Of a DNA stretch of 64,000 bases, positions 1 through 10,501 are shown in pieces. Location: the NCBI GenBank assembly GCA_029204225.1, contig CM055098.1, forward strand, positions 21,181,097 to 21,245,096, in the 5' to 3' direction. Source of the DNA: Diphasiastrum complanatum. Lineage: Eukaryota > Streptophyta > Lycopodiopsida > Lycopodiales > Lycopodiaceae. The position numbers were made by a program, and so were the translations under genes. The notes under the pieces are model-generated. The model had not been told where the DNA came from. It did not search any database and saw nothing but the letters and a program-made list of their open reading frames with translations. The number at the start of each line of letters is the position of its first letter. Position 1 is the stretch's first letter.

Positions 1-300
1 ACCCACTTCCATACAATATTTAAGGAGCACTTACATGGCATAACTCACCTTTGTGCTTTTCTTGCGCTCTCTCGCTCTTGGTTTTAGCTAAGCGATCGGT
101 CTATTAGACAAAGCATAAGCTTCCAAAGATTGCTAATATCAGGATCGGCTCTTGGAAGCTGACATCTCAAGATTCAAGTAAGTTAACCATATTTTACAGC
201 TTTCTAGTTTAGCTTTGATTTCTTGAAGCTATGTTGTGGGGCCCAAGCCATGCTCATCATAGCTTTATTTTGGTCTTTTGCTAAGCAACGTGTTCTTTCC

Positions 301-478
301 ACTTATGCTAAGCATAGGTCGGCTCTAGACTTATGCTCACAACATAAGTCAAGTGCGGACCTATGCTCAGCATAGGTCGGCTCCCGACTAGCGGACCTAT
401 GTTGAGAGCATAGGTTTCCGTTCTAGACTTATGTTGAGCATAAGTCGGGAGTCGACCTATGCTCAGCATAGCTCCGCA
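301..478. repeat. Palindrome array, TATGCTNAGCATA type (left copy)
   Basis: About six copies of a palindrome with core TATGCTNAGCATA lie in under 180 bp. The best is CCTATGCTCAGCATAGG at 360-376, whose arms extend to 10 bp each; others are at about 304-316, 426-446 and 453-473, with imperfect copies at 329-351 and 396-418. Between them lie short GTCGG/CCGAC-type pieces. The array sits just upstream of the coding remnant starting at 568. The same palindrome forms a larger array at 63240-63800, also upstream of a related exon. Function is unknown; it could be a protein-binding array, a hairpin-forming satellite or a transposon subterminal region. Confidence 0.85.
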
Positions 479-567
479 TATCAGGTGAGAAAAAATAGTT
501 GAGATTTATCTTTGTTTGTTTTGTGTTTTATTTAATAAATCCTTGTTTATTTTTTTCAAACATTCAA

Positions 568-2237
568 ATGGCTCAGCTAAAAGTTCGTCCGCCTATAAAC
601 CCTTCCAATCTTCAAAAACTAGACATGACTAAGCACATGTTCTACTTTACCAAGGGTTGTGATGGCCAAAACTTCACGGACCTCTTCATTAGGACTGCTA
701 TTACTTCTGGCAAAGGGCCGTCTACCTTCAAAGCACAAGGACACATGCTTTGGAAGGTAGTGGTTGCAGACGAGGATGATGGACTTACAAACCTAGTGGT
801 AAGAGCGATGGACAAGAAAATATTTTTGTACATTCTAGAGAACGGGTTTATGAAGATCTGCCTTTGTGAGGATGCCATATTTCAAAACTTCTTCAACGAT
901 GCCCTGAAGTCGATTGTAAGGTCAATCTATTTTGCATGGCAACAAAATTTGAGTATTAGTTATTTTTTTATGCTTAGCATGAGTTTGGTTTCTTTGTAAT
1001 TACTCTGTCTATTTTTTTTCAAACATTGAAAGCTGCAGTACAGATGGCTGCTTGAAAAAAAAGAGGACCCTGTGCTTGCTAAATCTGCGAGATCATTATC
1101 CTCTCGCAAGAGCTTGGCTTCCTCTACATAAAAAGACAACCAAACACCTGATTCTACCACTGGACAAGATTAATGTCAAATCCAAAGAGAAAATGTAGTG
1201 CTTTGGAAAAAATCCAAGAAGAATCCTCCCCTCCTAAATCGAGAGGATTTAAAACAAAGCTTGGTAAAGGAGTACATCCTGGCTCTTCTAAGAGACCTCA
1301 ACCGAAGACCTCTAATATAAATTTACCTAGGGCTAAAATTAATCTAGAGCCGGCTAGCAGGGATGTTGCCAAGATGTGCCAAATTACTTATGAAACTAAA
1401 AAAATTCAAACCACAATGTTCATTCTTGACATTGAACAATGTGATAGGCCCCCAATTGACCTAGTCATCGATGATAGGCCCCTGGTGGTGAGAGAGCCTA
1501 AATTTTCTCATGTACATAGTTTAAAGATAAAATTTAAAGACCACACCCAAGCCATTGTTATCTCATTTTTTCTAAATTATTCTTCTTAAAATTTCAGTTT
1601 AACATTTAGTAAATCCATGCTTAGCATAAATGCTTTTATTTTTCATAGAGTTCAGAAGATAAAAAGACTGGGCAACTTTCTGAGCAGTTTAGAACTCACT
1701 TGCAAAAAGCTAAGGCCGAGAAAAAACACAGAGAATCTCAACAGACTGGAGACTTAAGCATTGATGATGATCCCAAAGAGACGTTTATTCCCAAGTTTGT
1801 TGATGATCCTCCTTATTTTTACACAGTACAACAAGGTGATGTCAGAGAGATCTCCAAGTCTGTAAAAAAAGGACCTTACACTCTCTACATTGTTGATGTT
1901 CCATACGGCATCAAACTTGTGGGCTCATTGAATGATGAACGCCCGTTTAAGTACATCGAAATAAAAGATGTTGCTGCTGATATTCCAATTTTGCCTGAAA
2001 AATTTCAAGAGGTTGGTAAATTAGGCCCCTCTGAAGATGGTATCGTTCCATTTGTTAAGGAGCCTCAACCACCTGCCAATGATATAGTTGGTGATGAAGG
2101 AGAAGTGGTTGAGGCGGATGAGCAAAAATACAATGTTTTCGAAAAAAATTGTAATTGAAGACGATACAGCACCTCCAACAGGCATAAGGGAAGGGTTGCT
2201 ACTCTAGATCCTGATGATTTGGTTGAGAATTTTTGAG
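568..2237 (+). pseudogene. Decayed multi-exon gene, unknown family, with a possible methyltransferase-like motif
   Basis: Four coding blocks are visible. Block 1 (568-915, from ATG) ends at a GTAAGG donor in phase 0. Block 2 (1033-1131) follows an AG acceptor in frame, reads about 32 residues and stops at TAA. Block 3 (about 1173-1556, another frame) ends phase 0 at GTTATC. Block 4 (1649-2158) begins after TTTCATAG in phase 0 and runs to a poly-A stretch, after which the reading frame shifts towards a stop near 2237. Block 4 holds VQQGDVREI, then GPYTLYIVDVPYGI, resembling the (D/N/S)PPY motif IV of DNA amino-methyltransferases with an adjoining acidic-loop motif; the first P is V. Block 1 is paralogous to the minus-strand exon at 62671-62994. 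The stop in block 2 and the frame changes suggest a pseudogene, although unseen exons are possible. Family not recognised. Confidence 0.55.
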
Positions 2238-2239
2238 AC

Positions 2240-2750
2240 TGTGTATTTAAAAATATTTATTTATAAAAAAATCTCGTTTATTCGAAAGATTACTGTATTT
2301 TTTGTAGAAAATATTCATTTTTTTGTTAAGTGATTTTGAGATTAAATAATATTAGTTATAAATTTAGCATATTTTTTGGATACTATATTTGTTTAGTTTA
2401 CTTGATTGTTAACATACAAATATCAAATTTTAAACAGGTTGTCTTTGTTGTCAAATTCATGTCAGAGTATTTTTTGTTTTTTTTTAGTATAAAAAATAAT
2501 TTTAAAAATGAAACAATCACTTGTTTAATTTAACAACTATTTTTCATAATAACAAATTGCACATTAATGATATTTTTATTTTTTGAGTCATTTCAGTGTA
2601 AAATTTTAGATATTTTTTGCAATATTTCTTTCCAATTTTAAATATTTGCTAAATATACAATTTTGCATAATAATGAAATCATTTACAAATTTAGGGTTAA
2701 AAAACTACTTGAATTTCAAAAAATTATAAATTCACACAAAAAATTAGATC
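2240..2750. other. AT-rich stretch without recognisable genes
   Basis: Very AT-rich sequence with many T and A runs. One open stretch (2330-2533) has low-complexity composition and no family resemblance. I see no gene here. Confidence 0.6.
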
Positions 2751-3310
2751 TTGTATCATTTCTCATTTCATAAGATTTCGTGTTGTAAACCAACGAAAGC
2801 TATGAATTGGCCATTGACGCCAATCATACCACTTGCACCATTTGAAAAGTGGGGGATTGACTTTGTCGATCCAATCAAGCCAGTCATCCAACATACTAAG
2901 TGTCGATATATTGTGGTCGCGATGGATTATGCAACGAAGAATGTGGAAGCTAAAACAATGAAATGAAATGATGCAAAAATTGTCGCAACTTTCTTATTCA
3001 AATCTATAATCACAGGTTATGGTTGTCCTCTTGAGTTAGTCAGTGATCGTGGTACTCATTTTGTAAACAATACAATTCGACTACTGACAACCTATTTTTT
3101 GATCAAACACAGAAAGACAACTCCCTATAATTCGAAAGCCAATGGCTTAACTGAGAGAGTGAATGGAATACTATGCAAGATCCTGAATAAGATTATTGTT
3201 GCACATGCTACAGATTGGGATCAAAAGTTATCCTCATTTCTCTAGGCTTATCGAAACATGGAGAAGATAACAACAAAGCAGACACCAACAATTAAAAAGA
3301 TTTATCATAT
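2751..3310 (+). pseudogene. Ty3/gypsy integrase core remnant
   Basis: The frame reads PFEKWGIDFVDPI, then YIVVAMDYATKNVEA, then LELVSDRGTHFVN, PYNSKANGLTERVNG and AYRNMEK. This is the DDE integrase core of plant Ty3/gypsy elements: first Asp in GIDFV, second in SDRGTHF, Glu in TERVNG. It is broken by an in-frame TGA after about 2960 and a TAG in place of the residue before AYRN. The ORF stops resembling integrase near 3300. The expected next residues (PTLR.. and the C-terminal domain) appear only at about 8000, so the element was split by an insertion. Confidence 0.85.
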
Positions 3311-3840
3311 AGGTCACATATCACTAAGGTCCTCAATATATCATAAATGCTTTTGATCATGAATCTAAATGACTCCATGCAACCATTTAAGAGGCCACAT
3401 GACAAAAGTAAAAAAAATTTATCTGACCATGTAATTATGTCATCAAATTATATCAAATCTATGACACCTAGATTATTAATAAACTAAATGTTTTATGACA
3501 TCACCGATTTGACATAATATTATGTCATAAAATCTTAAAAAACTTGTCAAATTACTTGTTTAATAATAATATGTACTATTTCTTATCTCATGATTTTGTC
3601 TTGTATGTCAAATCTCAAGAAAAACAAAATTTATAACAATATTAAACTAGTTTTAACAATTAAACACTACCATAATGATCTTTGAATTGATTTTTTTACA
3701 TTCCATCATATTAAAAAATATAGTTTATGTAAAATCCTACAATAAAATATTCTCATAAAATCTAAAAAAGATTATGAGAATATTGAATGACATTTGAAGC
3801 ATGCAAGCCCATGTGGGGGACCCTCTCACGTGCCAAGAGA
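3310..3840. other. AT-rich sequence between split integrase and DNA transposon
   Basis: No gene seen. It contains the perfect palindrome GACATAATATTATGTC near 3511-3526 and other short AT-rich inverted repeats, possibly part of an older non-coding insertion in the gypsy integrase. Confidence 0.4.
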
Positions 3841-3870
3841 GGGAAAAAAAAAATGCGTGGATAACTTCTG

Positions 3871-3887
3871 TGTGGATAATCCACGCG
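3871..3887. repeat. GTGGATAATCCAC palindrome, left end
   Basis: TGTGGATAATCCACGCG is a near-perfect palindrome close to the left terminal inverted repeat, preceded at 3855 by an incomplete copy (GCGTGGATAAC). It matches the right-end array at 6142-6602. Confidence 0.75.
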
Positions 3888-4221
3888 AAACTTGAATGCC
3901 AATAAAATGGCATTTTCACGAGTATTCTTGCTCCTCTTCTTTTGCTTTCAAGTTTTATAGGTTTTCTAATCTAGTGTTTAGTGCCCTTGCTTGCTATTGC
4001 TCTTCTAAGCCCTATAGATATTGCTTGCTTGCTTTTGGTTGCTCTTCATTGCTAGTGATCTTGCTCTTGCTTTTGCTTGTTCTATTGATCTTCTTTGTTC
4101 TTGCTTACTATTAATCTATTGCTTTCTATTCATTGCTTACTCTTCTAATCTAAAAGTCTTCAATACTCTTTCACTCCCATTCTCCACTACTTTCTAACTT
4201 TTAAAGTTTTTCTTTGATACA

Positions 4222-5361
4222 ATGTCTTCAAGTGGTAGGTCAAGTGGAAGGTCAAGTGGGAGACCATCTAGGAGAAGAGCTCGTGAGGAGCCTGAAGAAT
4301 GTAATCAAGAGTGGTTTGAGAATCTATCTCCACAACAAAGAGATAGAATCAAAATTCTTGTGTCATCTTCTTCGGGTGAATCATCCGAGAGAAGAGCTTC
4401 CGAAGATGCCCCTTCCCAAGAATCGTGTAGTGTGTATTATGATCTTAATCCACGTGGTGGAGTTATAAAAAATACGCATGGCAATGTAGTTCATGCCCTT
4501 TTGCATGATTTAGTTGCTTTATATTTTGGTAAAGATTACATGATCGATTGGTCCTCCCAATCGCTTGAAGACAAAAATAAAATAATAGAGACTTTGTATT
4601 CTGAATTCCCTCAATCCAATGCTTTTAGTAGGACTTGGGCCTTGAATACAATGTGCCTTTGGATTCAAAACAAAAGGCAATTGATGAGAAGAGCCATGAG
4701 GAATCCCAAGAATTCCACGAAGCCTGGATGGTGCTCCAAAAGGGATTGGAGAAAGGTGAAAGAGGAATTGTTGCAAAACAATCCCCAAAAGTATGAACAA
4801 CAACGTAGGGCCGCCGCCGAGAAGCTCTTAAAACATGGCCAAAGTCACTTGGGATCGGGAGGAAGGGGCAATCTAGAGGCCCAATTTGTAAGTGCAATAT
4901 TTTTTAATATGATTCTATTTTTTGTAGTGAGATTGTTAATGTTTTTTAATGCTAAACTATATTGTATTGCTAAACTATGTTTTTTTGTTGAATGTAGCTT
5001 GATGATTTTGGAAGACACATGACCGCCGCAGAGTACAAGCAAGGTTAAGATCATGGATATGCTGGCCTTAAGGCTTTTATGGAATCCCATGGATTTTTTC
5101 CAATCGTAAACTCTTAATCTTTATTGTTTTGTGATTGTTTACTTTGTGGTTTACAAGTAAGTTTAATCTCAAATTAATTAAATCTTTGATTCTATTTTGT
5201 AGAGAGGCTCTACAACTTCAAGTGTTCGTGATGTGGAAGAAAATGTGGAAGAGAACGTGGAAGAGTACGTGAATGAAAGCAAAGGGGAGTTTGAAGATGT
5301 GGACACCAACGTACACCTACAAGATGAAGGAGGCGAGGAGGGAAGAAGTGATGATGAGTAG
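4222..5361 (+). pseudogene. Transposase_24-like (plant En/Spm-associated) protein gene, three exons, one in-frame stop
   Basis: Exon 1 (4222-4887) starts at ATG and encodes a Ser/Gly/Arg-rich head (SSSGRSSGRSSGRPSRRR), then a domain with KDYMIDWSSQ, RTWALNTMCLWIQNKRQ, PGWCSKRDWRKV and GQSHLGSGG; this W, K/N and GS pattern is typical of the plant Transposase_24 family. The donor is GTAAGT (4888). Exon 2 (4998-5105) follows TGTAG in frame, reads LDDFGRHMTAAEYKQG, then a TAA at 5046, then in the same frame GYAGLKAFMESHGF up to a GTAAAC donor. Exon 3 (5203-5361) follows TTTGTAG and encodes an acidic tail ending DDE-stop. All introns are phase 0. The lone TAA in exon 2 suggests recent inactivation, or an exon 2 that ends earlier at an alternative GT. 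It probably acts in transposition by DNA binding, by analogy with TNPA-type proteins. Confidence 0.65.
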
Positions 5362-5499
5362 AGGTTTTTAAATAAAATGTAAGGCCTTGTAGAAGGCAAT
5401 GTAGGAAGAGAGAATTTATTCTCTCATCAATGTACTTGTTTTTAAATCAATCAATATAATGTTTGGCATCACATCATTCTTGCAAAATTTTTGAATGCA

Positions 5500-5662
5500 T
5501 ATCTTTTAATCCATGAATGCAAATGTATAGTCTATTGAATGCACATCTATTGATTGCAAATGTATCTATTGATGTATTCAATGCAATGTATAGTCTATTT
5601 AATGCACATCTATGCAATGCAAATGTATCCATTGATAAATTCAATGCAATGTATCTATTTTA
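5500..5662. repeat. Degenerate tandem repeats, AATGCA/TATAGTCTATT type
   Basis: Imperfect repeats of phrases such as AATGCACATCTAT, TGCAAATGTAT and AATGTATAGTCTATT recur over about 160 bp downstream of the transposon gene's stop codon. This is probably the 3' UTR or internal spacer of the DNA transposon. Confidence 0.6.
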
Positions 5663-6141
5663 GCACATGATTTGCGTGCTAGAATGCACAATAAAAAGTA
5701 ATGGAAAGCCAATGAAAGTAATGAAAATAGATAACACATCAAGTTATCAACTAAATATCAAATGAATCAAAATAAATGTGAATTTACCTTTACTATTGTA
5801 TCTCCATTGTTTTGCAATCTTTGCTTTTCCTTTTGCATGCACTTGATCTTTGAATCCTTTGCAATGAAAGCTCATTTTTCATATCCAAACCTACATCACA
5901 AACAAAAAAGATCTTAAAACTTATGATCACAAAACACATACTATTAACATCCACCAATGAACTAAAAATCCTAAACACTATCAATCTTCTCACTCACATT
6001 CATCCTCATCTCATTCTCACTCCCATCTATACTCTCTTTTTCTCTCTCTCACACAACACAAAAATAGAAAGTCACCTCTAGTTTTGGAGTGAACCACATT
6101 TTAGTTTGCGCCAAATGTTTTTTTTTTGGACAAAATTTTTT

Positions 6142-6602
6142 GCGTGGATTATCCACGTGTGGATAATCCACGCAAATTCCAGAAACCTTTCCGCATGGAT
6201 ACCGCGTGAATATAAAAAAAAAATTATCCACGAGGTATTCGTGGCCTCAACTCTCTGGATTTTGCGTGGATAATTATCCACACAGTATCCACGCAGTATC
6301 CACGCCAAAGCCGAGTCTTTTTTATTTTATTTTTACTATGGCATGGATTATCCACGCGTGGATAATCCACGCGAAATTAGAATTCCTATTTTCGGCTCCG
6401 GGTGTTGGAGGTTTGCCCGGCTGCCGGTAGTCGGACTTGGCATGGATAATCCACGCGTGGATAATCCACAGCATTTTGAATTTCATGACATCCGGTCGAT
6501 TTGCTTCCGGAAAAGACATTTGCGTGGAACATCCACGCGTGGATAATCCTTGCGCTTGTATCCACGCGTATATCCACGCCAATCCACGGCTATATCCACG
6601 CG
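6142..6602. repeat. GTGGATAATCCAC palindrome array, right end
   Basis: Paired palindromes: 6142-6173 (two copies back to back), 6263-6305, 6341-6373 (two copies joined by CGCG), 6440-6470 (two copies), 6521-6550 (degenerate pair) and 6558-6602 (half sites TATCCACGC). The symmetry makes both strands look falsely coding. Candidate binding array for the transposon's own protein. Confidence 0.8.
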
Positions 6603-6664
6603 AATTTTTTTTTTCCCGTGCGTCCTCTTTTGTATTGTGGGTGGATATTTGCGTGGATATTTGC

Positions 6665-7990
6665 TATATGTGTTCTTGTGAGACTGTGTATATGTACCTT
6701 TCAGTCTCTTTTGTTAATACAATTCAGAAGTGTTCTATTGGGTTGGTGTGTGATCTTTCTTTACTGCTTATCTGATTGATGTTAGATTGCTTGCAAATTA
6801 ACTAACTATATTGCCAGTAAGATTTTTGACAAGTACAAATTCATATAACTATAACAGTCCTTCATAACACAGTTCTACACTGGAAGGAATCATATGAATT
6901 TTAATCCAATTGTCTCGTATTTAAGAAATTTCTATAAAGTAGAGGTTTAAAATAAAAGAGAAATAGATTTATGGGCTTATAGGTTTTCTAAATAATGAGA
7001 TACTATTTTCGGATCCGGATCTATATCTTATAATCTTCCAAAATACCCTAAGCAAAAAACCAATGGATTTCACTATTAGTATGGCCATTACAGTAATCAC
7101 TAACCATTAGTCTACAAATCACTCTTACCCAAGAAATCCCCTTCGGAATCACTAATGTCTCATACCATCAACTTTTCCTCCAAGAATTCTCTGCATATTG
7201 ATCTATTACCCAAAAATTCAAAAAGACTAATCGGCTATCATATACCAAAATACACGATCAGAATCACAACCAATTCTAGGAGATACTTCTAACCATTGAA
7301 ATCCCTCATGTTTCTTAAGTGTTCCTCTATGTATGATACATCATCTAAAAATACCACTCCTTATTGACCCACACATGGACAAAATATATCATTCAAATGT
7401 TGTCAAAATGCCACAAGTGTATTCACTTAATCCAATAGGAACATGGGTCTCAACTTAACTGAATATCATATTGTCCTAGATATCCAAAATCTATTTCAGA
7501 ATCGGTAAAAAGAACTTAATTCTTTTACAGGTTAGAATTTCTCTTGGCTGTCTCAATCATTATAAAGAAACACCCTATGATGTCACAAAGAAAAATCTAA
7601 TCTAATAGATCCCTGTATGGAACAACTATCATCTGCTTTCAATTGCAAACAGAGATGGTTCCATAAATGGATTAACAAACATGCCACTCACTTTTCCCTT
7701 AGAATCTTCGATTTCTCGAAATTCTAATTAACACTGAAAAAAAGAAATCCAAATTCCTAGAGGCAGTTTTCTTAATTAATTTCCATTTGTTATTCTCACT
7801 TGCAATCAGTTAAACTTCAAGAATTGAAGGTAAATAAAAATAAATGGATCACTACGACAACCAATCATCTACTCCTTAGGTTTTATCTCTTTCCTCCTTT
7901 CCAAAAATGGTTCAGACTAAAAGCCCCAAATTTGTACTAGAAAAAAGTTCAATTTGATATCAGTAGTGTCTTAACTACTAATCAACCATG
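6665..7990. other. Non-coding stretch, no gene recognised
   Basis: Both strands are interrupted by stops. No repeat structure or domain is visible. It probably belongs to the composite insertion separating the two halves of the gypsy integrase. Confidence 0.5.
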
Positions 7991-8462
7991 ATATGTATCC
8001 TATTCTGTCAATTGAATTCAAGATGCCAACTTTTCGAATACAAGCACAACGAACAAAAGTAGAAAGTATTAACAAAAGGTTGCTGACTACTGAAGAACTA
8101 TCAGAAGCTCAAATAAATTAGAAGGATTTGACAAAAAACTATTTAGGAGCAACGACAAAAAGCATAATACATGTCTTAAGATTGGTGATCTTTAAGCCGA
8201 TGATTATGCTTTGATCTATGATAGTCGCCATCAAAATTTTTTTAGAAAGCTTCATATGAGGTGGATGGAATCGTACAAAGTTATTGAAGTATTCGAAAAT
8301 GGTCTTGTCCAACTTGAGTCACTTGAAGGCGAATTGTTACCAACACGTATCAATGGCTCCAGACTCGGAAATATTATTTCTAATGAAGGTTTTCGAGACG
8401 AAAATCTTTCGAAAATCTATCGAGTATCTTTCAAGGATCTATCCCAAAAAAAATTTCTTTAA
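7990..8462 (+). pseudogene. Ty3/gypsy integrase C-terminal remnant
   Basis: Reading from about 8020 gives MPTFRIQAQRTKV, then RLLTTEELSEAQIN, a stop, and from 8200 DDYALIYDSRHQ, KLHMRWMESYKVIEVFENG and GELLPTRINGSRLG. This is the spacer plus C-terminal domain of plant Ty3/gypsy integrase (usually VGDLVLLYDSR...GPYKV...LPTRVNG). It continues, in orientation and order, the integrase core that breaks off near 3300; in an unbroken element the two would be about 100 bp apart. Stops and frame breaks make it a pseudogene. Confidence 0.85.
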
Positions 8463-9008
8463 TTTATATATTCATTGCTTAATTATTGTTTACTATTTTA
8501 TTCATTATTTACTTTTTGGATTTTGTAAATCCTTTTATTAAATGCATAAGTGTACATGTGTTTCCATCTGTCATTCATATTTATGTGTTTATTTATGATT
8601 ACACAAAAAACTGTGTAGACATGATATTTCATTTTTAAACGGTCTTAATGTAATTAAAATTATCTTTTTCACTGTCACGAATATCGGTAGAGATATCGCT
8701 TTTAATTATGAATTTGGCAGATGTAAAATCAACTTGCCACATAATTATCTCCTCCATTTCATCAATGTATATCACCGTAAATTTCTATTTTCACTCTTAC
8801 ACTTTCTTTTTACTCTTTCACTTTTCTTTACGCTCATTCATAGTGCTCGTGTGTTTGTGAAACGTTCTTATTTTTGTTTTTGACCTTGCACAATCAACCA
8901 ACTATGGGTGCTAGCACCAGCATAGGCGTAAGTTGGAAGTTTTGTGCTTCCATCCGACTTGCTACAATTCAGTCTTTTCTGGATCGTTGTAGACTGGGTA
9001 GTTGAAAG
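8463..9008. other. Flank between gypsy remnant and copia A1
   Basis: No coding sequence. It may include the gypsy 3' end or LTR, but no TG...CA pair could be matched. A small perfect palindrome GGTGCTAGCACC occurs near 8907. Confidence 0.4.
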
Positions 9009-9744
9009 TGTGAAGAATTGAAAAAGATTATCTATGTTAGATATAGGGGTCTTATGTTTTTTACATCAAGCATCTAGGTGTAGGATGTTGATAGGAATAA
9101 ATTTGGCATAGATGGCAAATTATGCATTTCCACTTGTAATGCAACTATTGAGCCAAAATAGAGTAAGAGGCTAAACACTTGCTAATTAGAGTGTAGACAA
9201 GTGTAAAGTTTTTGTTTGATGAATTCCAAGAGGTCCAATAGGATTTAGAGGTGGAACCTTGTGAGGTCCAATAGGAAATTGAGGTGTGCTTGAATATAGT
9301 CCAATAGAATTAAGAGGTGCATAGATCAATGATCCAATAGGATCAAGAGGTGACAAAATATGGTCCAATCATAGTTAAGCATAGTGGTAGCTCGTGGACC
9401 TACTAGTATCATTGTACTCCTCATTTTGAATGCAATTGATTTGGTGATTTCATGGATTTTGTAAGTTATTGGATTTCTAGCTTTCTCTCTCTACCCGAGA
9501 GCTCATGATGCATTTTCTCTCTCTACCCGAGGAGAGCAGCTTGTTTTTACTTAGATTATGTTTTGCATACTTCCCACACATGTGAGTGAGAGTTGGAAGT
9601 GATTGAATGCATGTAGTAGTGTGTTTTTGCCATAGGATTCAAGATTGATCTTCAATCTCAATCTACTCTTGATCTTGGTGCATCTACACACTTCAGGAGA
9701 TCACAAGTACATGTTGTGGACAATCCACACGTGTGAATTCAACA
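9009..9744 (+). repeat. 5' LTR of copia A1
   Basis: 736 bp, TG...CA. It contains a CCAAT-rich degenerate tandem repeat (about 9230-9366), CT-rich tracts around TACCCGAGAGCTC, CACACATGTG at 9575-9584 and the palindrome CACACGTGTG at 9726-9735 just before the LTR end. Confidence 0.93.
9230..9366 (+). promoter_or_regulatory. CCAATAGG array inside copia A LTR
   Basis: Five degenerate units of about 30-35 bp, each carrying (G/A)(T/G)CCAATAG(G/A)A followed by GAGGTG-like sequence. The pattern recurs in the 3' LTR (about 14385-14522), A2 (reverse strand, about 22850-22975) and A3 (about 52360-52502). CCAAT boxes are classical NF-Y sites, so this is a plausible enhancer; that role is inferred. Confidence 0.55.
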
Positions 9745-9756
9745 TGGTATCAGAGC
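9745..9756 (+). other. Primer binding site, initiator tRNA-Met type
   Basis: TGGTATCAGAGC directly follows the LTR terminus; it is the classical plant copia PBS. Confidence 0.95.
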
Positions 9757-10501
9757 CTACCTAAGGTTACCATGCATTTTGATCCATCTAAGTGAAAAAA
9801 AATTCATCAATCTTGAGCTAGAATTTGTCAAGGCCCATTTTCCTAGCTATCTTGTTCAATCTTGGATCAAAAGAGATCAAAAGGACATTGATTGGGTCTG
9901 ACCTGGTACTGTATAGAATCAGGTGCTCAGACACGTGTGAGGAACATTCAACTTCAGTTTGGAAGTTCTCTCTCATGCTTGATCCATTTATCTTGTTTGA
10001 TAGCTTGTTTTGAGGGTATTTTTGTCTAGTTTTTGATGCAATCAGTTTCATTCCATTTGGTTGAGCCAATTAGAAGCTATAAGCTTTTGAAGAGGGTTAG
10101 GTCGGGCACTTAGACCTGGGTGGACACATTTGGTTTGGTCAAGAGATTGCTTGGTTGATCCAAAATCACAGTTGTATGCTTGCCAATCTCATCTATATGT
10201 GATCTAGGCACTGTTTTGAGATCTTAGCCATTTTGTTTCATGCAATATCATTGTATTTGAGTCAAATTTGGTCTCTTAGAGTACTTCACACGTGCTAAGA
10301 GTGTTTGATCCTAACTTTGCATATACTCCATCATTTGATGTGAAATAGATCTTGTTTTAGAAAGATTTGTGTAGCTAGTGAGACTCAATTCACAAGTAGT
10401 TGCAAGATCTTTCATAGGTGGAGATAGTACTCTATTATTGGATCCTATTGAGAGTGTGTAGCAATATTTATTGTTCATCATTTGAGTTTTCTTCACTTCA
10501 A

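Larger units (their letters stand above)
3841..6617 (+). mobile_element. Candidate DNA transposon with TIRs and palindromic subterminal repeats
   Basis: The left end reads GGG, ten A, then TGCGTGGATA. The reverse complement of the right end reads GGG, ten A, then TTCGCGTGGATA, giving terminal inverted repeats of about 25 bp. Inside both ends lie repeats of GTGGATAATCCAC: one copy at about 3871-3887 and at least eight between 6142 and 6602, several as back-to-back pairs joined by CGCG or CGTG. The interior encodes a Transposase_24-like protein. No target duplication is evident with these boundaries, and further GTGGATA copies at 6638-6662 mean the right end may lie slightly further out. The arrangement of gene plus subterminal arrays resembles CACTA-type elements, but the termini are not CACTA. 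Confidence 0.6.

Noticed and set aside
2330-2533. 67-residue Phe/Ile-rich frame considered as a small membrane protein
   Set aside because: AT-rich sequence gives hydrophobic codons by composition; no start context or homologue recognised.
6049-6779. Overlapping open frames on both strands with AWIIHA-like repeats
   Set aside because: They are translations of the GTGGATAATCCAC palindromes, open on both strands because of the symmetry.
9186-9368. 60-residue Pro/Leu-rich frame, recurring at 14341 and 52318
   Set aside because: Reverse translation of the CCAATAGG repeat in copia A LTRs.
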